Positions 11,538 to 24,800 of a DNA stretch of 64,000 nucleotides are shown here, piece by piece. The stretch lies in assembly GCA_028455995.1 (NCBI GenBank), contig JABELC010000014.1:806001-870000 (forward strand). The letters run 5' to 3'. This stretch comes from Scleromitrula shiraiana (taxonomy: Eukaryota; Ascomycota; Leotiomycetes; Helotiales; Sclerotiniaceae). How positions within the stretch are numbered: position 1 is the stretch's first letter; each line of letters opens with the position of its first letter. A program made the translations under genes and the position numbers. The notes under the pieces are model-generated. The model worked only from the letters and a program-made list of their open reading frames with translations. It did no database searches and had not been told where the DNA came from.

Positions 11538-14362
11538 TTTGATTTAATTATATTATGAGAGATATGAGGACAAAGGCAAAAGGGTCTTTTGGAAATGTAA
11601 ATGGGTATCAATGAAATGTATAGAGAGACAAGTGATATGAAGTGATGATGAAGAATAAGAAGATTTTGTACGAAGGAGGATCAACCATATATCTTTATAT
11701 AATTGATCATCATTACCCGCAAAGGGTAGCCATAACAAAGTATCAGTCAAACTACGCTAATAAACAAACCACTCAAGTCAAGTAAGTCAAAGCATATTCT
11801 CATTCACCATGGCTTTGGCTCCCAAGCTCCCAGCTCGCTGTTCGCGCATTCGTCCATGATGTAGGTATGTAAGCCAGCAGCCGCGTCCGAGAGTTTCAAC
11901 TTAATGCGTGCGCCGCGCATAACACAACATCACGGCCAAAAATACTATACGATACGACATAGTACCGTATACGATAGCGAGCGATACAGTAGATAGTATA
12001 GCATAAGGCTCAAACTTGCACTCGCACTCGCGGCTCGCAATTCGCTCTATCTCGCAGGTCCGAGTTGGGAAGTTGGCTTTGCACGCACGCTTCGTTTAAT
12101 ACTAATGGTACATACTTCCGTACATGTATGTATCTTACCTAGGTACATACGTACGTTCACTTCATTTATCCATCCATCATTCTCGAGCCCATTGCGGTGG
12201 GTGGATAGGTGGAGCTGACACCGAATAAGCGACCGACTAAACGAGGATCAATCCAATCATCCCCATTATTAATTTTTGCGATGCGAATCTTTTCGGATCC
12301 GATCCCATCTCAGTTATGAGGACCTGCGTTTTCTACAGTGCAGTGCAGTACTGCGGGAGCTATGAAGATCATAGATTCGGATGCTGTGTTTAGTGTAGAA
12401 GTTAAGATGGATTGACATGACCTGACTTGATCTGACTTGGGCGGAAGCCGAGAGGATGGCGTCACACTAAGCCGGTTTTGGATCTTGGGGGGAGGGAATC
12501 CTGGGATGCCCAGTGCTCAGGTTATGTTTTTTATAGCTTTCAAGGTTCGGACCTCCAGCTTTGGGATTTCTTAATGGGAACTTCTGGTGGGAGGATTTGG
12601 GGGTTGGTTGGTTTGTCTCGGTATACTGTGGTAATCTTTCTTGTTGATTTACATGTAAGATCTTATAATTTGTACGGATGAAGAACTTTCTTCTACAAGG
12701 CTTGAGATAAGGCTTTTGATCTGCTTTGTATGTACTGAGGTTATTGTATTGTACCCATAGCAAAGTGCATAAATATAACTCCATCAAAACCAAACAAACT
12801 CACTTATAGCATCAATTATCCATTCCCAATGCAAAGACTTCCTTTGACTCAATCCAGTCCCAGCACAAACATCTAAGCAAACAAACAAACAAATACGAAT
12901 CTCAACGGATCATAACCCGGTTCGGTTGACGCTCATGAAACATAGCGGAGAATTGATCTCTAGCCTAGCACGGACGTAGGATCATCGTTCCCGTTTTTAT
13001 GAATAGTGGCCGAGCTCAAAAATACAGCAGAGTAGAAAATGAAGCTAAAGCATTCGATATCCGTGGGGTTGTCCGGGTAAGAAATTGATTGATATAGGTA
13101 TGGAAATAGAAATGGAAGTGGAAAAGATGGATTGACTTTCGTACGGTTTTCGGGGGGCGATGAAAATGCGAAGACCGAGATGGATTGGGCCAGGAAAGGA
13201 AGGAGATAGATGTTGGCTGGTCAGTTGGTTGGTTGAATTCATGACATGCATTTTCATGTGATGAATGTATGTATGTATGTATGTATGTATATGTAATATA
13301 AGGTAAGTAACCTAGAAATTCCACGTACAACACCCAATGAAGTTTTCGAATTGGTTTCCTTATTGAGGTAAGATCATGCCGGTTGGCTTATTGGTTTGCG
13401 TTGAAGAAGGAAAGGAAGGATCGAATAGTAAGGCTCGAGGAAATGTATCCATTTATAGATACATATATCTTCGTGTCCTTCACCAGTAGTTATACAGAGT
13501 AATAAACATATCCAATATGAACATCTTTGATGTTCAACACAATATTACTATATAATCTTGGTTTCGTTCGTTGTGAGAAGAATGAAACACTGAAACAGAG
13601 TTGTAGACGTTTGATGGTCCATTTACATTCCTACACTCCTTCATTTTTTTTTCTCGTTTCTTGTCAACCAAAAGTAAATTTGAACTTTAGGTATGATTTT
13701 TTCACTCTTCTATGGATTATCGAAGATATATAGATTGTAAATTATATGTGGATTTCCTTATTTACAATTACCTTTCCGTTCTTCTGCATCTTCAATATTT
13801 GCATATCCATCATTCCAACTTGAATAACCAAATGAACACTGTCTGATCGACTTTTACGTTGACTCTGATACTATATGTGAATTTTAAGTACTATCCCTAC
13901 ACCGTTAATTAATCCGATTAGGAAGCAAGACAACAGTCCCGGTATCACAGCAGATCCTAGAATAAATAGATCATCATATCAATCCGACCCCTATCCGTCG
14001 GATACAACATCGTTAGACAAACTAAAGTTGTCAAACGAAACACAGCGGTGAAGTTTATTTTGACGTTTGGTAAGTAAAGAGATAGATATGATGATGATAA
14101 TGACCCAACACTGTTCAAGAGAGAAAACATCTATGCATAAACTTTTTTGATTTGTAATAAGTATAGTTTTGGTATATCGCTACCATGGTATCCTGTGCTT
14201 TTGGAATTTTCGAGTACTATGAAAGAAAAGAAAGACAATAAAACCACCCATCAAATGATAAATAATGATCTTTGCTTTAGTTGTTTGGTCTCCTACCCCA
14301 GAAGACATATCTAAATTGCATGTTAGCATATTCTCAGGTGAAACGGGGAGATAAGGAAAAAC
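11538..14362. other. 2.8-kb gene-poor intergenic
   Basis: It lies 5' of the naphthol reductase and 3' of the methyltransferase. I see no supported gene. Frames at 12467 and 13016 (minus) and 13527 (plus) are simple-sequence or lack coding character. Notable simple DNA: a CTCG/GCAC-rich patch at 12010-12060, palindromic tacgta/ggtacatac stretches at 12110-12155, and a (TATG)n run at 13265-13290. Confidence 0.5.
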
Positions 14363-15683
14363 CTACAAGGGAAGATAGGCATGAATATCCCTATTCTTAA
14401 TGTCTCGCATCGCCTCCTTCAGTAAGGATTCTACATCCTCCTCCTTCCACCCCAATGCCTCAACCAGAATATCCTTCGAAGACAAAAGTGATACTGTCAT
14501 ACCCTTCTCCAACATAAGACCCGTCTGCTTCTCTTTCTTCCCCAGCGCCCAATCATTCACCGGGACATGGAACACCACTTCTGTGACATTTTCAAGCCCA
14601 ATCTCTTCCATCCAGCCCCGATACTTCGGTAAATTCGACTTCGGTTTGCCGGCTTTCTCGCCGGCTTCTACACACGCGTTAAACAATTTGTTGAGTGCTG
14701 TGTCTTGCAAACTGTCATCGATAGATCTGAGAGGGAGCATGGGGTCTATGATTTGCATGTATCCCCCTGGTGCTAATGCCTCAAATGCGGAGCGGAATAT
14801 GGCCTTTTGGTCGTTGAACATCATTGGGTCACGAAAGTGGATGAAGTCGAATTTCTGAGAGAAATTCCATGGTTCTTCTGCATCGTGGTTCAGGAATTGA
14901 CAGTTGGAAGGTATGCTGATTATCCTTTAGTTTTATGATAGGAAACATAAAGCGTGTGAAAATACCTCTCATGTTCAATTACATCGATATTTGTTCCGAA
15001 CACTTTTGCATTTGGATGTGCGGTTGCTATTTATTTCCATTGAGAATTGAGAAGTCTAACAATTATTTGTTTCAGTGTAACTTACCAAATGCAATAGGCC
15101 ATCTCCCAGTCCCAGTCACAACGTCAAGTACACGTGCATGATCTGGGTCTATAGGTGCCAAATATATTTTACCATCGAACAAAGCCTTTTGTACCTCATG
15201 GCGATGATCTATATAGATATCAGAATTAGCTTCTCCGAAATAAGTATCCTGATTGTTGATTGAATAATGAGCTTACCTAGTTTGCCCACTTCACTCTAAG
15301 GATAATGGTTAATTCAGTAAATCGATGATACATGCGTGCTTATGTTCTCACCTGACCACAAGGGAATATAAACTTTTTCAGGTATATAACTGGACCTATC
15401 AGAATAAGTATCTTGTTTCTACTTCACCTGCCTACGTGAAGGACAAATTTGCAGCAACAAGATAAACTTACTTTGATTCGAATTTTCTTTCCCTTCTGTA
15501 CTATTTTCTATCGAACTATCGGAATCTGCAAATCCAACAGCCTTGATGAGTGGTTAGTATGGGCATTAAGAACTAAAGAGTAAGATATCAAATCCATTGA
15601 TTGGAGGTAAGCATGAAATAGAATACCTCGGGATCAACCTCCAGTTCCTGCACTGTCGTGCTGGTTATAAAGACTTCGAACAT
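14363..15683 (-). CDS. SAM-dependent methyltransferase, UMTA/LaeA-like
   Basis: Seven exons keep one frame: 15683-15627, 15541-15472, 15395-15352, 15295-15277 (19 nt), 15208-15086, 15026-14966 and 14915-14363, for 308 residues. The class I methyltransferase fold shows in DHRHEVQKALFDGKIYLAPI, motif I LDVVTGTGRWPIAF, FGTNIDVIE, NHDAEEPWNF, KFDFIHFRD and the post-motif APGGYMQIIDP. The usual motif I is LDxGTGTGxW; here V replaces the first G, which should be checked for activity. The family includes LaeA and many tailoring enzymes of fungal secondary metabolism; the substrate cannot be read from sequence. No other cluster gene is adjacent. A TGTATG repeat lies just 5' of the gene. Confidence 0.85.
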
Positions 15684-17388
15684 GTTATGGGGATGTCTTT
15701 GATATGATATGATAAGGTAGAATGCCGTCAACGAGTGGTAGCTGCGTGAGTAGCTATGTATGTGTGTATGTGTGTATGTGTGTATGTGTGTATGTATGAA
15801 TGTGTGTATGTATGAATGTACCGTAGTCGTGGCGGGTATTTTATGGTCTAGTAATAAAGTAAATAATAATCGGATATAATACGATATAATAGCGAGGATA
15901 TGTAAGATGTCGTTGGTGTTGTTCGTTGAAATAGTTATATGCAAAAGAGAAAGGACACGGTCATTTTAAGGGTGGGATAGAAATAGAGAAAGCCAACGAA
16001 AACCCCCAGAAAGTAGAAGGGATTCGCAATTCGTTCGGAATTTGAACTCTTGTGACAAATTGTGATCTTTGCTTTGCTGTGCTGTGCTTTTTCTACTGTG
16101 CCACTTTCCCACTTTCGCAAATTTTATTATTTCCTAGAAATTTTCTATTGGAATTGATGAGATTGGGGGGGGGGGGGAAATGATAAGGAATCTCCGGGGG
16201 TTCATGTACGAATAAGGAATAATCCAACTCGTCTCGGGTCTGGAAGTTTCTCGATTGTGATACCCTGAGGCTCGGCGGATGTAGGATTAGGTTTTGAGTT
16301 CCCCGAGTAATTCTGTAGATTACTGTCCTATTACATGCACCGGTATTGTGAGGGTAAAGGTAAATGACCTTGAAATATGCATGCTGCAAGGCCATGGTCG
16401 TATATTTATATTAGCAAATGAGGATATACTTAGATATTATTCGGGGGGTCTTTCTTTAGTTATCTACTAACTGCCTACTAGTAAATAGAATCTGGGGTAA
16501 GGGATATTGCCTAGACGGTTAGGTTTACAACCTCTAGAAAATCTATAGCTCCGGGTCGCTAGAACTTATTAGTGCAACGAGTGTAGTGTCGCTCGAACCT
16601 CATCAGAAAGGGGCGGTACGATGATGATATGGTAAGGTTAATCTTACAGTTCTTATTCTGATACATTTTGTGTCTTTGACAAGATTTGATGCGACGTTAC
16701 TGCCGCAGTCGGAGCAAGGCATATACTCAAATGCGATACGTAAGATCCTACAATGGTATCTCGGTGGGTCAAAGAATCGTTACGTGCATTCAGGCTTTCC
16801 ATTCCCAAACCGAAAGATCGTATAACTTTTGGAGCATACATAGGAATGACGGAAAAGAATACCGGTACTAATGTTCCAAATTTCCATTTTGGTATGGTAT
16901 GAAAGTAATCTCATGTTACTCCTGAGTTCTGGTAAGGTAGTGGGTAAGGTAGTGTAAACCTTGGTAAATTTGTATCAATATGCGGAATCTTAACCGGTAC
17001 AGATAAGTTGGCATTCGAATTGTCTAGACCATGGTAATCTTGATACCACAAATGAAAAGATCTTGAAAACCACCGAAATATATCTATATACTATATATAC
17101 TATGATTCACAGTCGAAGTGAGAGGCTTGACTATCTGTATCTTAAACAGATATATAGTTGAAATGAATGCAAGACAACCCGTGAGTGAACCTTGTCTGGT
17201 AAACGAGTAATAATAATAAATAAATCAATATCAATAGCTCGAAAGTATCTGTCATATTCGGATAATTTTCGGCCCGTACTTTATAGCTCTTCCCCGCTTA
17301 ATTCCCCAATTTCACGGACAAACATGTACCAGATGCAAATCAATCTTTCAGGACACAACATATGTCAATTATATTATGAAATTGCGAT
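15684..17388. other. Divergent intergenic region
   Basis: Shared 5' region of the methyltransferase (minus) and HMG-CoA lyase (plus), about 1.7 kb. It holds a (TGTGTATG)n microsatellite at about 15757-15815 and an uninterrupted run of 13 G at about 16165-16177. No gene is seen; the frames at 16093, 16653 and 17192 lack family features or an ATG. Confidence 0.5.
15755..15818. repeat. (TGTGTATG)n microsatellite
   Basis: Repeated tgtgtatg/tatgaatg units starting about 70 bp upstream of the methyltransferase ATG, within its promoter or leader. Confidence 0.85.
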
Positions 17389-18586
17389 ATGATGTTACGG
17401 CGTATGTTTCGTTATCACAACTATGGCTCGAAATTTCACCAATTACGTGGCCTTGCAACAACTGTTGATCCTATGGTAGGTCATACGAATGAATCCAAAC
17501 AGCATGGAAACAATCGAATCAGAATCATAGAAGTTGGACCCCGAGATGGATTACAGAATGAAAAACAAATAATTCCTTTAACAACAAAAATTGATTTAAT
17601 TGAACGACTTGCCAAAACTGGGTTGAGAAATATTGAAGCCGGAGCTTTTGTTTCCCCAAAATGGGTCCCGCAGGTAACCTAGCTGTTTTTCCTCTTGGGA
17701 AGATAGTATCTGACTTGGAACTCTACCATGGTAGATGGCAGATGCAAGCGAAATACTCGACCATATCCTGAAGAAGCAAGATCGCTCGTATAGGTCCATA
17801 CGATATTCCTTCCTGGCTCCCAACACAAAAGGCCTTGATCAAGCGTTGGACATATTGAGCGAGAATCCGAACGCCTATTATGTTGCAGATAATCCAGACG
17901 ACTTAACATTTCCTCCCGATGAAGTCAACAATCCAGCTACAAACAAACCATACATAGAGCTATCGGTCTTCGCGGCCGCAACTGAATCGTTCTCACAAAA
18001 GAACCTCAACTGCAGTATTGCGACGTCATTAGATCGTTTCAGAGAAGTTATACAATCCGGGAAAGCATCTGGACTGCGAGTCCGCGCATACATATCAGTT
18101 GTTCTAGGCTGTCCATTCGAAGGCTATGAGGTCGATCCTCGTAGGGTAGCCGAGATAGCAACAGATCTCCTTGAGATGGGAGCAGACGAGATTGCTCTAG
18201 GGGATACGACTGGTATGGGTACAGCACCTCGAACATCAGAACTTTTACGCGCAATGCAAGCAGCGGGAGTTAGAAGTGAGGATTTAGCAATGCACTTTCA
18301 TGATACTTATGGACAAGCATTGGTTAACACTGTTGTGAGTTTGGAACATGGAATTAGGAACTTTGACAGTAGTGTCGGTGGACTTGGAGGGTGTCCTTAT
18401 AGTCCTGGAGCAACTGGAAATGTTGCTACGGAGGATATGGTCTATTTCCTAGAAAGCATGGGTATGCATACTGGGGTTGACCTGAATGCTTTAACTGATA
18501 TCGGGGAATGGATTACCAAGGAGATTGGGAAACCGAATTCCAGTAGCGTTGGAAAAGCATTGATTGGAGCTAGACAACGACAATGA
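17389..18586 (+). CDS. Hydroxymethylglutaryl-CoA lyase
   Basis: Exons are 17389-17673 and 17735-18586 (61-bp intron, phase 0), giving 378 residues. It cleaves HMG-CoA to acetyl-CoA and acetoacetate, the last step of mitochondrial leucine breakdown. The N-terminus is a basic presequence ([20 protein letters not shown]). Motifs: [12 protein letters not shown] (catalytic Arg/Asp), SPKWVPQMADA across the intron, LGDTTGMG, the metal-binding HFHDTYGQA, and the active-site Cys near residue 315 in [12 protein letters not shown]. Two ATGs are adjacent at 17389/17392. There is no peroxisomal C-terminal signal (it ends RQRQ), which agrees with a mitochondrial location. vma2 follows on the same strand after about 490 bp. 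Confidence 0.96.
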
Positions 18587-19078
18587 ACTTTTCTCATCCC
18601 AGAGAAGCATGGAGACTGTTAAGTCAAGATTCGCTGGTTATCTAATTGGGTTGGGTTGGAGCATGCGAGTACTGGCGTTTAGTCGAAGTTAGGCAAGGTT
18701 TGATGGAGTTAAAACTAAATGAATGAACAAAATACATGACATGGCCTACATTCAATTATTATCCTTTACGAAATTGACAAAGCAATTAAGTTAACCCACT
18801 GTCTTGAGAGCAACTTTTATTGAAACCTGTTCCGTGCACGTGACCTTATAATCTTGCGTTGCCTTGTCTTTGTGCTACATGATGTTGTTTCGCTTATCGT
18901 AATTGCCTCGATTCAACAAGCTAAGCTCCACCAAAGCAACTCAAGCTCTCCAACCTCTCCAACTCCCTAACATCGAAGCTCTTTACGCACGCAACCCATC
19001 ACTAATATCGCTGGAGCTTTCCAAGAGCTGAAGCTTCTGCCACCTTATATCGTTGCACGAATAGAATAACTCGTAATC
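18587..19078. other. HMG-CoA lyase 3' region and vma2 promoter
   Basis: About 490 bp between two plus-strand genes. It carries a CT-rich stretch (ccaacctctccaactcc) near 18950-18970, typical of promoters of highly expressed fungal genes. No gene is seen. Confidence 0.55.
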
Positions 19079-20955
19079 ATGGGTGATCCACGAGAATCGT
19101 CATCGTACAGTGTTACGCCGAGAATTAGATACAACACCATTGGTGGTATCAATGGCCCTTTGGTTATTCTGGAGAATGTGAGCTTAGGATGTGAGAGAGG
19201 GTATGGAGAGTGTTTGTTGATGAGGTTATAGGTTAAATTCCCAAGATACAATGAGATTGTTAGTTTGACTTTGCCTGATGGCACAGAAAGGTCGGGACAA
19301 GTGTTGGAAGCTAGAGGTGTGTGATTCATGTGCCATTGCTATGCCGGAGAATATGTGCTAATGAATATATACATACAGGTGATCGAGCGGTTGTGCAGGT
19401 ACGATTTATTGTTTCGAACTCACTAACATATCATACATACTAAATGGCGGTTAGGTTTTCGAAGGCACTGCTGGCATTGATGTGAAGAAGGTATGGCACA
19501 ATCTCTAAGGATTATCTGCGGTCATGACTGATTAGATTGTAGTCAAAAGTCGAGTTTACAGGACATAGTTTGAAGTTGGGAGTCTCTGAAGATATGCTGG
19601 GTCGAATCTTCGACGGATCTGGAAGAGCAATCGATAAGGGACCAAAAGTGTTGGCAGAGGAATATTTGGACATTAACGGAAGTCCTATCAACCCATATTC
19701 ACGAGTAAGATTGGAGAACGATGGAAATATGGTTATTTTGCTAAGCTATACTAGGTTTACCCGGAAGAAATGATTTCCACCGGTATTTCTGCCATCGATA
19801 CCATGAACTCCATTGCTCGTGGACAAAAGATTCCTATTTTCTCGGCTGCCGGTTTACCACATAACGAAATTGCTGCTCAGATTTGTCGACAGGCTGGTTT
19901 GGTTCAGAAGCAAGGTGTTACGAATAAGGGTACTCATGATGGACACGAGGAGAATTTCTCGATTGTCTTCGCGGCTATGGGTGTAAACTTGGAAACTGCA
20001 CGTTTCTTTACTCGCGATTTCGAGGAGAATGGAAGTCTCGAACGTGTCACCCTCTTTTTGAACTTGGCAAACGACCCAACGTAAGTACAAGTTGTTCGTG
20101 CCATGGTATATGAAACTAATACTTTACAGAATCGAACGTATTATTACTCCTCGTCTCGCTCTTACCACCGCCGAATACTATGCTTACCAACTCGAGAAAC
20201 ACGTTTTGGTTATTCTTACTGATTTGACCGCATACTGTGATGCTCTTCGTGAGGTTTCTGCTGCTCGTGAGGAAGTTCCTGGTCGTCGTGGATACCCAGG
20301 TTATATGTACACAGATTTGTCCACCATTTATGAGCGTGCCGGTCGTGTTCAAGGTCGAAATGGATCCATTACCCAAATTCCTATCTTGACTATGCCTAAC
20401 GACGATATTACTCACCCAATTCCTGATTTGACTGGGTATATTACTGAGGGACAAATCTTCGTCGATCGTCAATTACACAATCGTGGTATCTACCCACCTA
20501 TCAACGTATTGCCATCACTCTCCCGTCTCATGAAATCGGCCATCGGAGAAGGACACACCAGAAAAGATCATGGAGATGTTTCTAACCAATTGTACGCCAA
20601 ATATGCCATTGGTCGTGATGCCGCATCCATGAAGGCAGTCGTTGGTGAGGAAGCTTTATCATCTGAGGACAAACTTTCTTTGGAATTCTTGGAGAAATTC
20701 GAACGTTCATTCATTTCACAATCTGCCTACGAGTCAAGAACCATCTATGAGTCCCTCGACCAAGCATGGAGCTTACTTCGTATCTACCCTAAGGAATTAC
20801 TCAACCGTATCCCACAAAAGGTTTTGGCCGAATTCTATCAACGTTCGGCGGCTGACCGTAAAGGCAAAGGTCGTGCTGGTAACAAGGATACTAAGGATAA
20901 TAGTGAGGAGAATAAAGCAGCTCAACAACAGGAAGAGAATTTGATTGATGCTTGA
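19079..20955 (+). CDS. vma2: V-type ATPase subunit B
   Basis: Seven exons: 19079-19177, 19232-19316, 19379-19398 (20 nt), 19455-19490, 19543-19704, 19755-20080 and 20130-20955, for 517 residues, the usual size. It is the non-catalytic regulatory B subunit of the V1 sector that acidifies vacuoles. It has the N-terminal beta-barrel ([34 protein letters not shown]) and [13 protein letters not shown]. As expected for subunit B, the nucleotide loop is degenerate: [14 protein letters not shown] in place of a Walker A. Later come [20 protein letters not shown] and a charged Gln/Glu-rich C-terminus. The five small 5' exons followed by a long last exon are typical for fungal vma2. The ATG follows tcgtaatc. 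Confidence 0.98.
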
Positions 20956-23315
20956 TTGTGAGGTTGGGTTCTCTAGTGAGTGAGCTAGCTGACTAGGTAT
21001 GATGGATGGATGGATGGATGGATGAATGTTTGGGGTTGGTTGCATGAGTAGTCTTTGGAAGAAAGCTTTGCTGTTGTGAATATATCAATTCGAGTTCCTT
21101 TTCTTTTATCTGTTTATTGCTGTGTGTGTTTGTGTTTTGTCTTAATTTGATATGCTATCAATTGAGCGTTGTAGTGTAGGTAGTGTAGTTGTAGATACTA
21201 TGGTATGGGATTAGAACAAATAAATGCGTTACTATACTATACTATACTTTTACGATTCATCCAATGATCCAATCATCTGAGAATTCGGGCTATAAGATTT
21301 ATGTGACATCATACCTAGATACTCTGGCTCGTGATATTTTCATCTCAGATGTACCTGTACACCTGGATAGTTATGTAGCTAGGCACATAATAAATGTTGG
21401 TTGGTCCACCGGGTCTACGTAGACACCGCACCACACTGCATCTCTCCCATCCCCAGCTATACCGGGGTACCTCAGCCCAACCTATCGGTCGATAAGACAA
21501 CTTTTTCCTCCATGTATGATGTTCATGTAGGTGAGATGGAGGGTAGGAATTGATGGATTAAAGTATATGCGCACAAATGAGAATGGTGAAAGATGTTGAA
21601 TACGCGGAGTTTGAAAGCTTGTTTTTTTTTTTGACTTACTTGGTACGTCTAGTTGCTTTTTCTTCATGTTACTCGTGGATGTTTATGCTGGTTTTTTGTT
21701 TATGTTTATGTTTATGTATGGATTTTGCGTACGGGATGTTATGTATGATGTATGTATGTATGTATGCGTGTATGTACGCCGAGCGCTGTTGTACCATCGC
21801 AAGGAGATTTGAATATAAGATAGGGTAATGGAATAGATCATCGTCCTAGCACCATCATAAAGAAAACAACAGTATTCCCCATCGACTTTGTAAATGATGC
21901 CGTCAATTTAAATCCAACCCAACCGCCGATCCATCCCCCAGAAAATAACATCACTCCCCCATTAATCTTGCGGGGAAAGAATCCACGCCGGATCAAAACC
22001 CCGCATTTCCTTAGTGCGGCAGGGATCTATGGTACGACGTAAAACGGGGAGCGGGAATAACAGAGCTTGGGGGAATCAATCCATCGAGGAGAAGCTTCAC
22101 GGGAAAGGGAAAATAGAAATTCTTGGAAACGCACCAATAGTACAAGAGAGCTTATAACAAGGGTGGTGTTTTCAACGTCATTGGGATGGGATTGGATCAA
22201 GAGAAGCCTTTTGTACATCAATCGCTCGCGTCCATTCATAATTTCATGGATCAGGAGGTTGGGATTTTGGGGGGAGATTGCAGGTACGGGAACTAGGGTT
22301 TTTCTTGATAAGGTAGGGTTTTTTGGGTTTAATTTTGTTTTGTTTGTTGCGCTCGTCTCATATCATGTCCTTCTTTCTCGAAAGGCGGGGAAAATCAATG
22401 GATGGGCTGGGGGCCGGGCTGGGGAGGAATGAATAATGGATGCTCAAGTGGGTTTGTATCGGCAGACTGCAGCTGCGTTGTTGTATTATTATTATTATAT
22501 GGATTATATGGGCCATCCCCGCATCATTTTCTTACTTTGCTCGGGGGAAATGTGCAAATCCGGGGTGTTTACTACTATAGCAATAAGATTATTTAGATTG
22601 TACCACTTTTGGGGACGTGGACGATAACTTGAATTTAATTGTGGTTTTGATTTTCGATTGACAGGAGACTAGACTATAGTAGTGAAATTAGCTCCTAGAA
22701 CAAGCTAGGTAGGGATTACAATTTCACCGCATCGATGCGCAGCTTATGTTGTGGTCAGGTTATCTGTTGTGATTCCTGTGCGGGGCATGTGAACTACTAG
22801 CATAGTAACATTGAGATTTGACTTCTATAAATTTGTTAATGTCCCTCCTTGATATTGCTTGAAGTCACGATCTTCTTGTTCTTGGTCAATTCACTAATAT
22901 TCCTTTTCTTGGACAAGTCACTGTCAATCTTATTGTTAGAGATCGTATATATTATTCCATGCTAATTTGAATCCCGGTTCATCATTTGATAGAAAGACGG
23001 TCGCCGATGTAAAATTCTTGAGTGAATTTCATAGGATCTAGATATTGGTATTGAACGAGTGAATTGGAGTCAGCTGCGATAGTTGGGTTATTATTAGGTA
23101 TGTAATATTTTCTATTTAATGCCTTTAGGTTTCTACTTTTCTTCTACACGAAAATTGCTTCCTTTGAAGTCTCATATCCGTTTTTGTTTCTCTCTGTATC
23201 TCCATTGATCGTTGTTAATTCCGTCATCAACTGTCATTACTTTTACCTGTAGATTTAATTTACCTTGTCAGCAAGCTAACTCAGTTCTCAGAATCTACAA
23301 AAACTGGAAACAAAA
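20956..23315. other. 2.4-kb intergenic, no gene seen
   Basis: Between vma2 and the aldose epimerase, both plus. A (GATG)n run lies at 21001-21023, (TACTA)n at about 21230-21250 and TGTATG repeats at about 21746-21770. Plus frames at 21577, 22067 and 22402 are simple-sequence or unsupported. A 5' UTR intron of the epimerase cannot be excluded (a CT-rich tract lies at 23130-23210). Confidence 0.5.
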
Positions 23316-24800
23316 ATGAGAGCCTCCACTGTCCTTCTCGCTGCGCTGGCAGCTATTCCTAGTTATGTCTCCGCCCAAGCCACTGGTCAAGAATGCACAG
23401 GCGCAGCAAGTAACACCACCACCACGGGCGTAGCAGACAACTCCACCATCGCCGGCTGGAGCCAAGGACCCGACAAAGATGGCAAATATGAGATCTCCGC
23501 ACCCGGTATCCGCGCAACTTTTATCCCCTATGGTGCATCCATTTCCAATCTCTTCATCCATGATACCTCCGGAGTCGAACGTGATATTGTCGGTGGTTTT
23601 GATAATGCCTCATATTATGGTATTGACAAGCAACACCCGCATTTTGGAGGTGTTCCTGGTAGATATGCAAATCGTATCAAGAATTCAAGCTTTGTTATTG
23701 ATGGCGAGACCTATAATGTTTTGCCCAATGAGAATCCTACGAAGGCGAATCCAGCCGGAATTGATACCTTGCATGGTGGTCCGGATGGTTGGGATTGGAG
23801 AAATTGGACTGTTGTTGCGCATACCGCTAGTTCAATCACGTTTAGCTTAACTGGTGAGTTTTTGAATCTTGGCTTTGTTTGCTTGATCATCGATAACATG
23901 ATCAACTTCGATGTGACATTCTGCTGACAGAAGCAATTAAATAGATACGGATGGAAACCAAGGCTTCCCGGGTGAAGTTGTCAGTTATGTTACTTATACC
24001 TTAAGTAACATGACATGGGAATTCCGCATGGTGGCCATTGCTACAACTAAGAAAACTCCAATCATGTTAAGTTCTCATGTGAGTTATCTTTCTCTCGTTC
24101 TCGTATCTCGACTAACTCCGATATAGACGTATTGGAACCTGGATGGATGGGCCAATAATGAGACTGCGACTGCTTTGAACCACTCTCTCTACCTCCCATA
24201 CGGAGGTCAAAGAGTTGGAACAGACACTATTCTCATTCCTACCGGTGATATCCTCGCCAATCAACCTGGATCCGTCAATGATTTCTGGAGTGCTCCCAAA
24301 CAACTTGGTGCCAACTTTTCAGCTCCTGAGGCTTTAGGCAATTGTGGCTACAACTGCACTGGTTATGGTAAGCTCCACATGTACTCCTCCTATTCTCGAT
24401 TTACATCTAACCAACTGCAACAGACACATGTTATTTGACCAACCGTGAACCTCTCGGCCCTTACAACTGGCGTGACCTCCCCGTCGCCCGTCTCCGAAGT
24501 CCTTGGTCCGGTATTCAACTTGACGTCTACTCAGACCAAGAAGCTTTCCAAGTATATACCTGCGGTGGACAAAACGGATCGATGGCTCTCAAATCCACAC
24601 AAGGTCTCCATGATGTTGCAGATCGTCCTCGATTCATTCAGCAATACGGATGTATCGTGATGGAAGTCCAAGATTGGATTGATGCTATTAACCAACCAGA
24701 GTGGGGTAGACAGGACAAACAGATTTGGGGACCAGGTGATGGTGCTTATACTTTGGAGGCGAAGTATGTTTTCAGTTTGAATGGAACGAAGGCGGATTAG
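23316..24800 (+). CDS. Secreted aldose 1-epimerase (galactose mutarotase)
   Basis: Exons are 23316-23853, 23945-24078, 24127-24367 and 24424-24800, giving 429 residues. Residues 1-20 are a signal peptide (RASTVLLAALAAIPSYVSA), so this is an extracellular or vacuolar enzyme rather than the cytosolic GAL10-type domain. It should interconvert alpha and beta anomers of hexoses. Motifs: FIPYGASISNLFI, DNASYYG, FGGVPGRYANRI, LHGGPDGWDWRNW, and the catalytic His in SHTYWNLDG, which spans the second intron. Towards the end YTCGGQNGS and a Trp-rich tail appear. Many N-glycosylation sequons (NTT, NNST-like, NWT, NMT, NCT) support secretion. It probably helps use galactose from plant cell walls; that is inference. 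Confidence 0.94.

Noticed and set aside
12467..13333. Minus frames between the naphthol reductase and the methyltransferase
   Set aside because: Composition follows simple repeats such as (TATG)n; no domain and no splice continuity.
16500..16570. tRNA-like words (gcctagacggttagg ... ccgggtcgctag)
   Set aside because: No complete cloverleaf: acceptor ends do not pair and the T-arm lacks the GTTCRA core.
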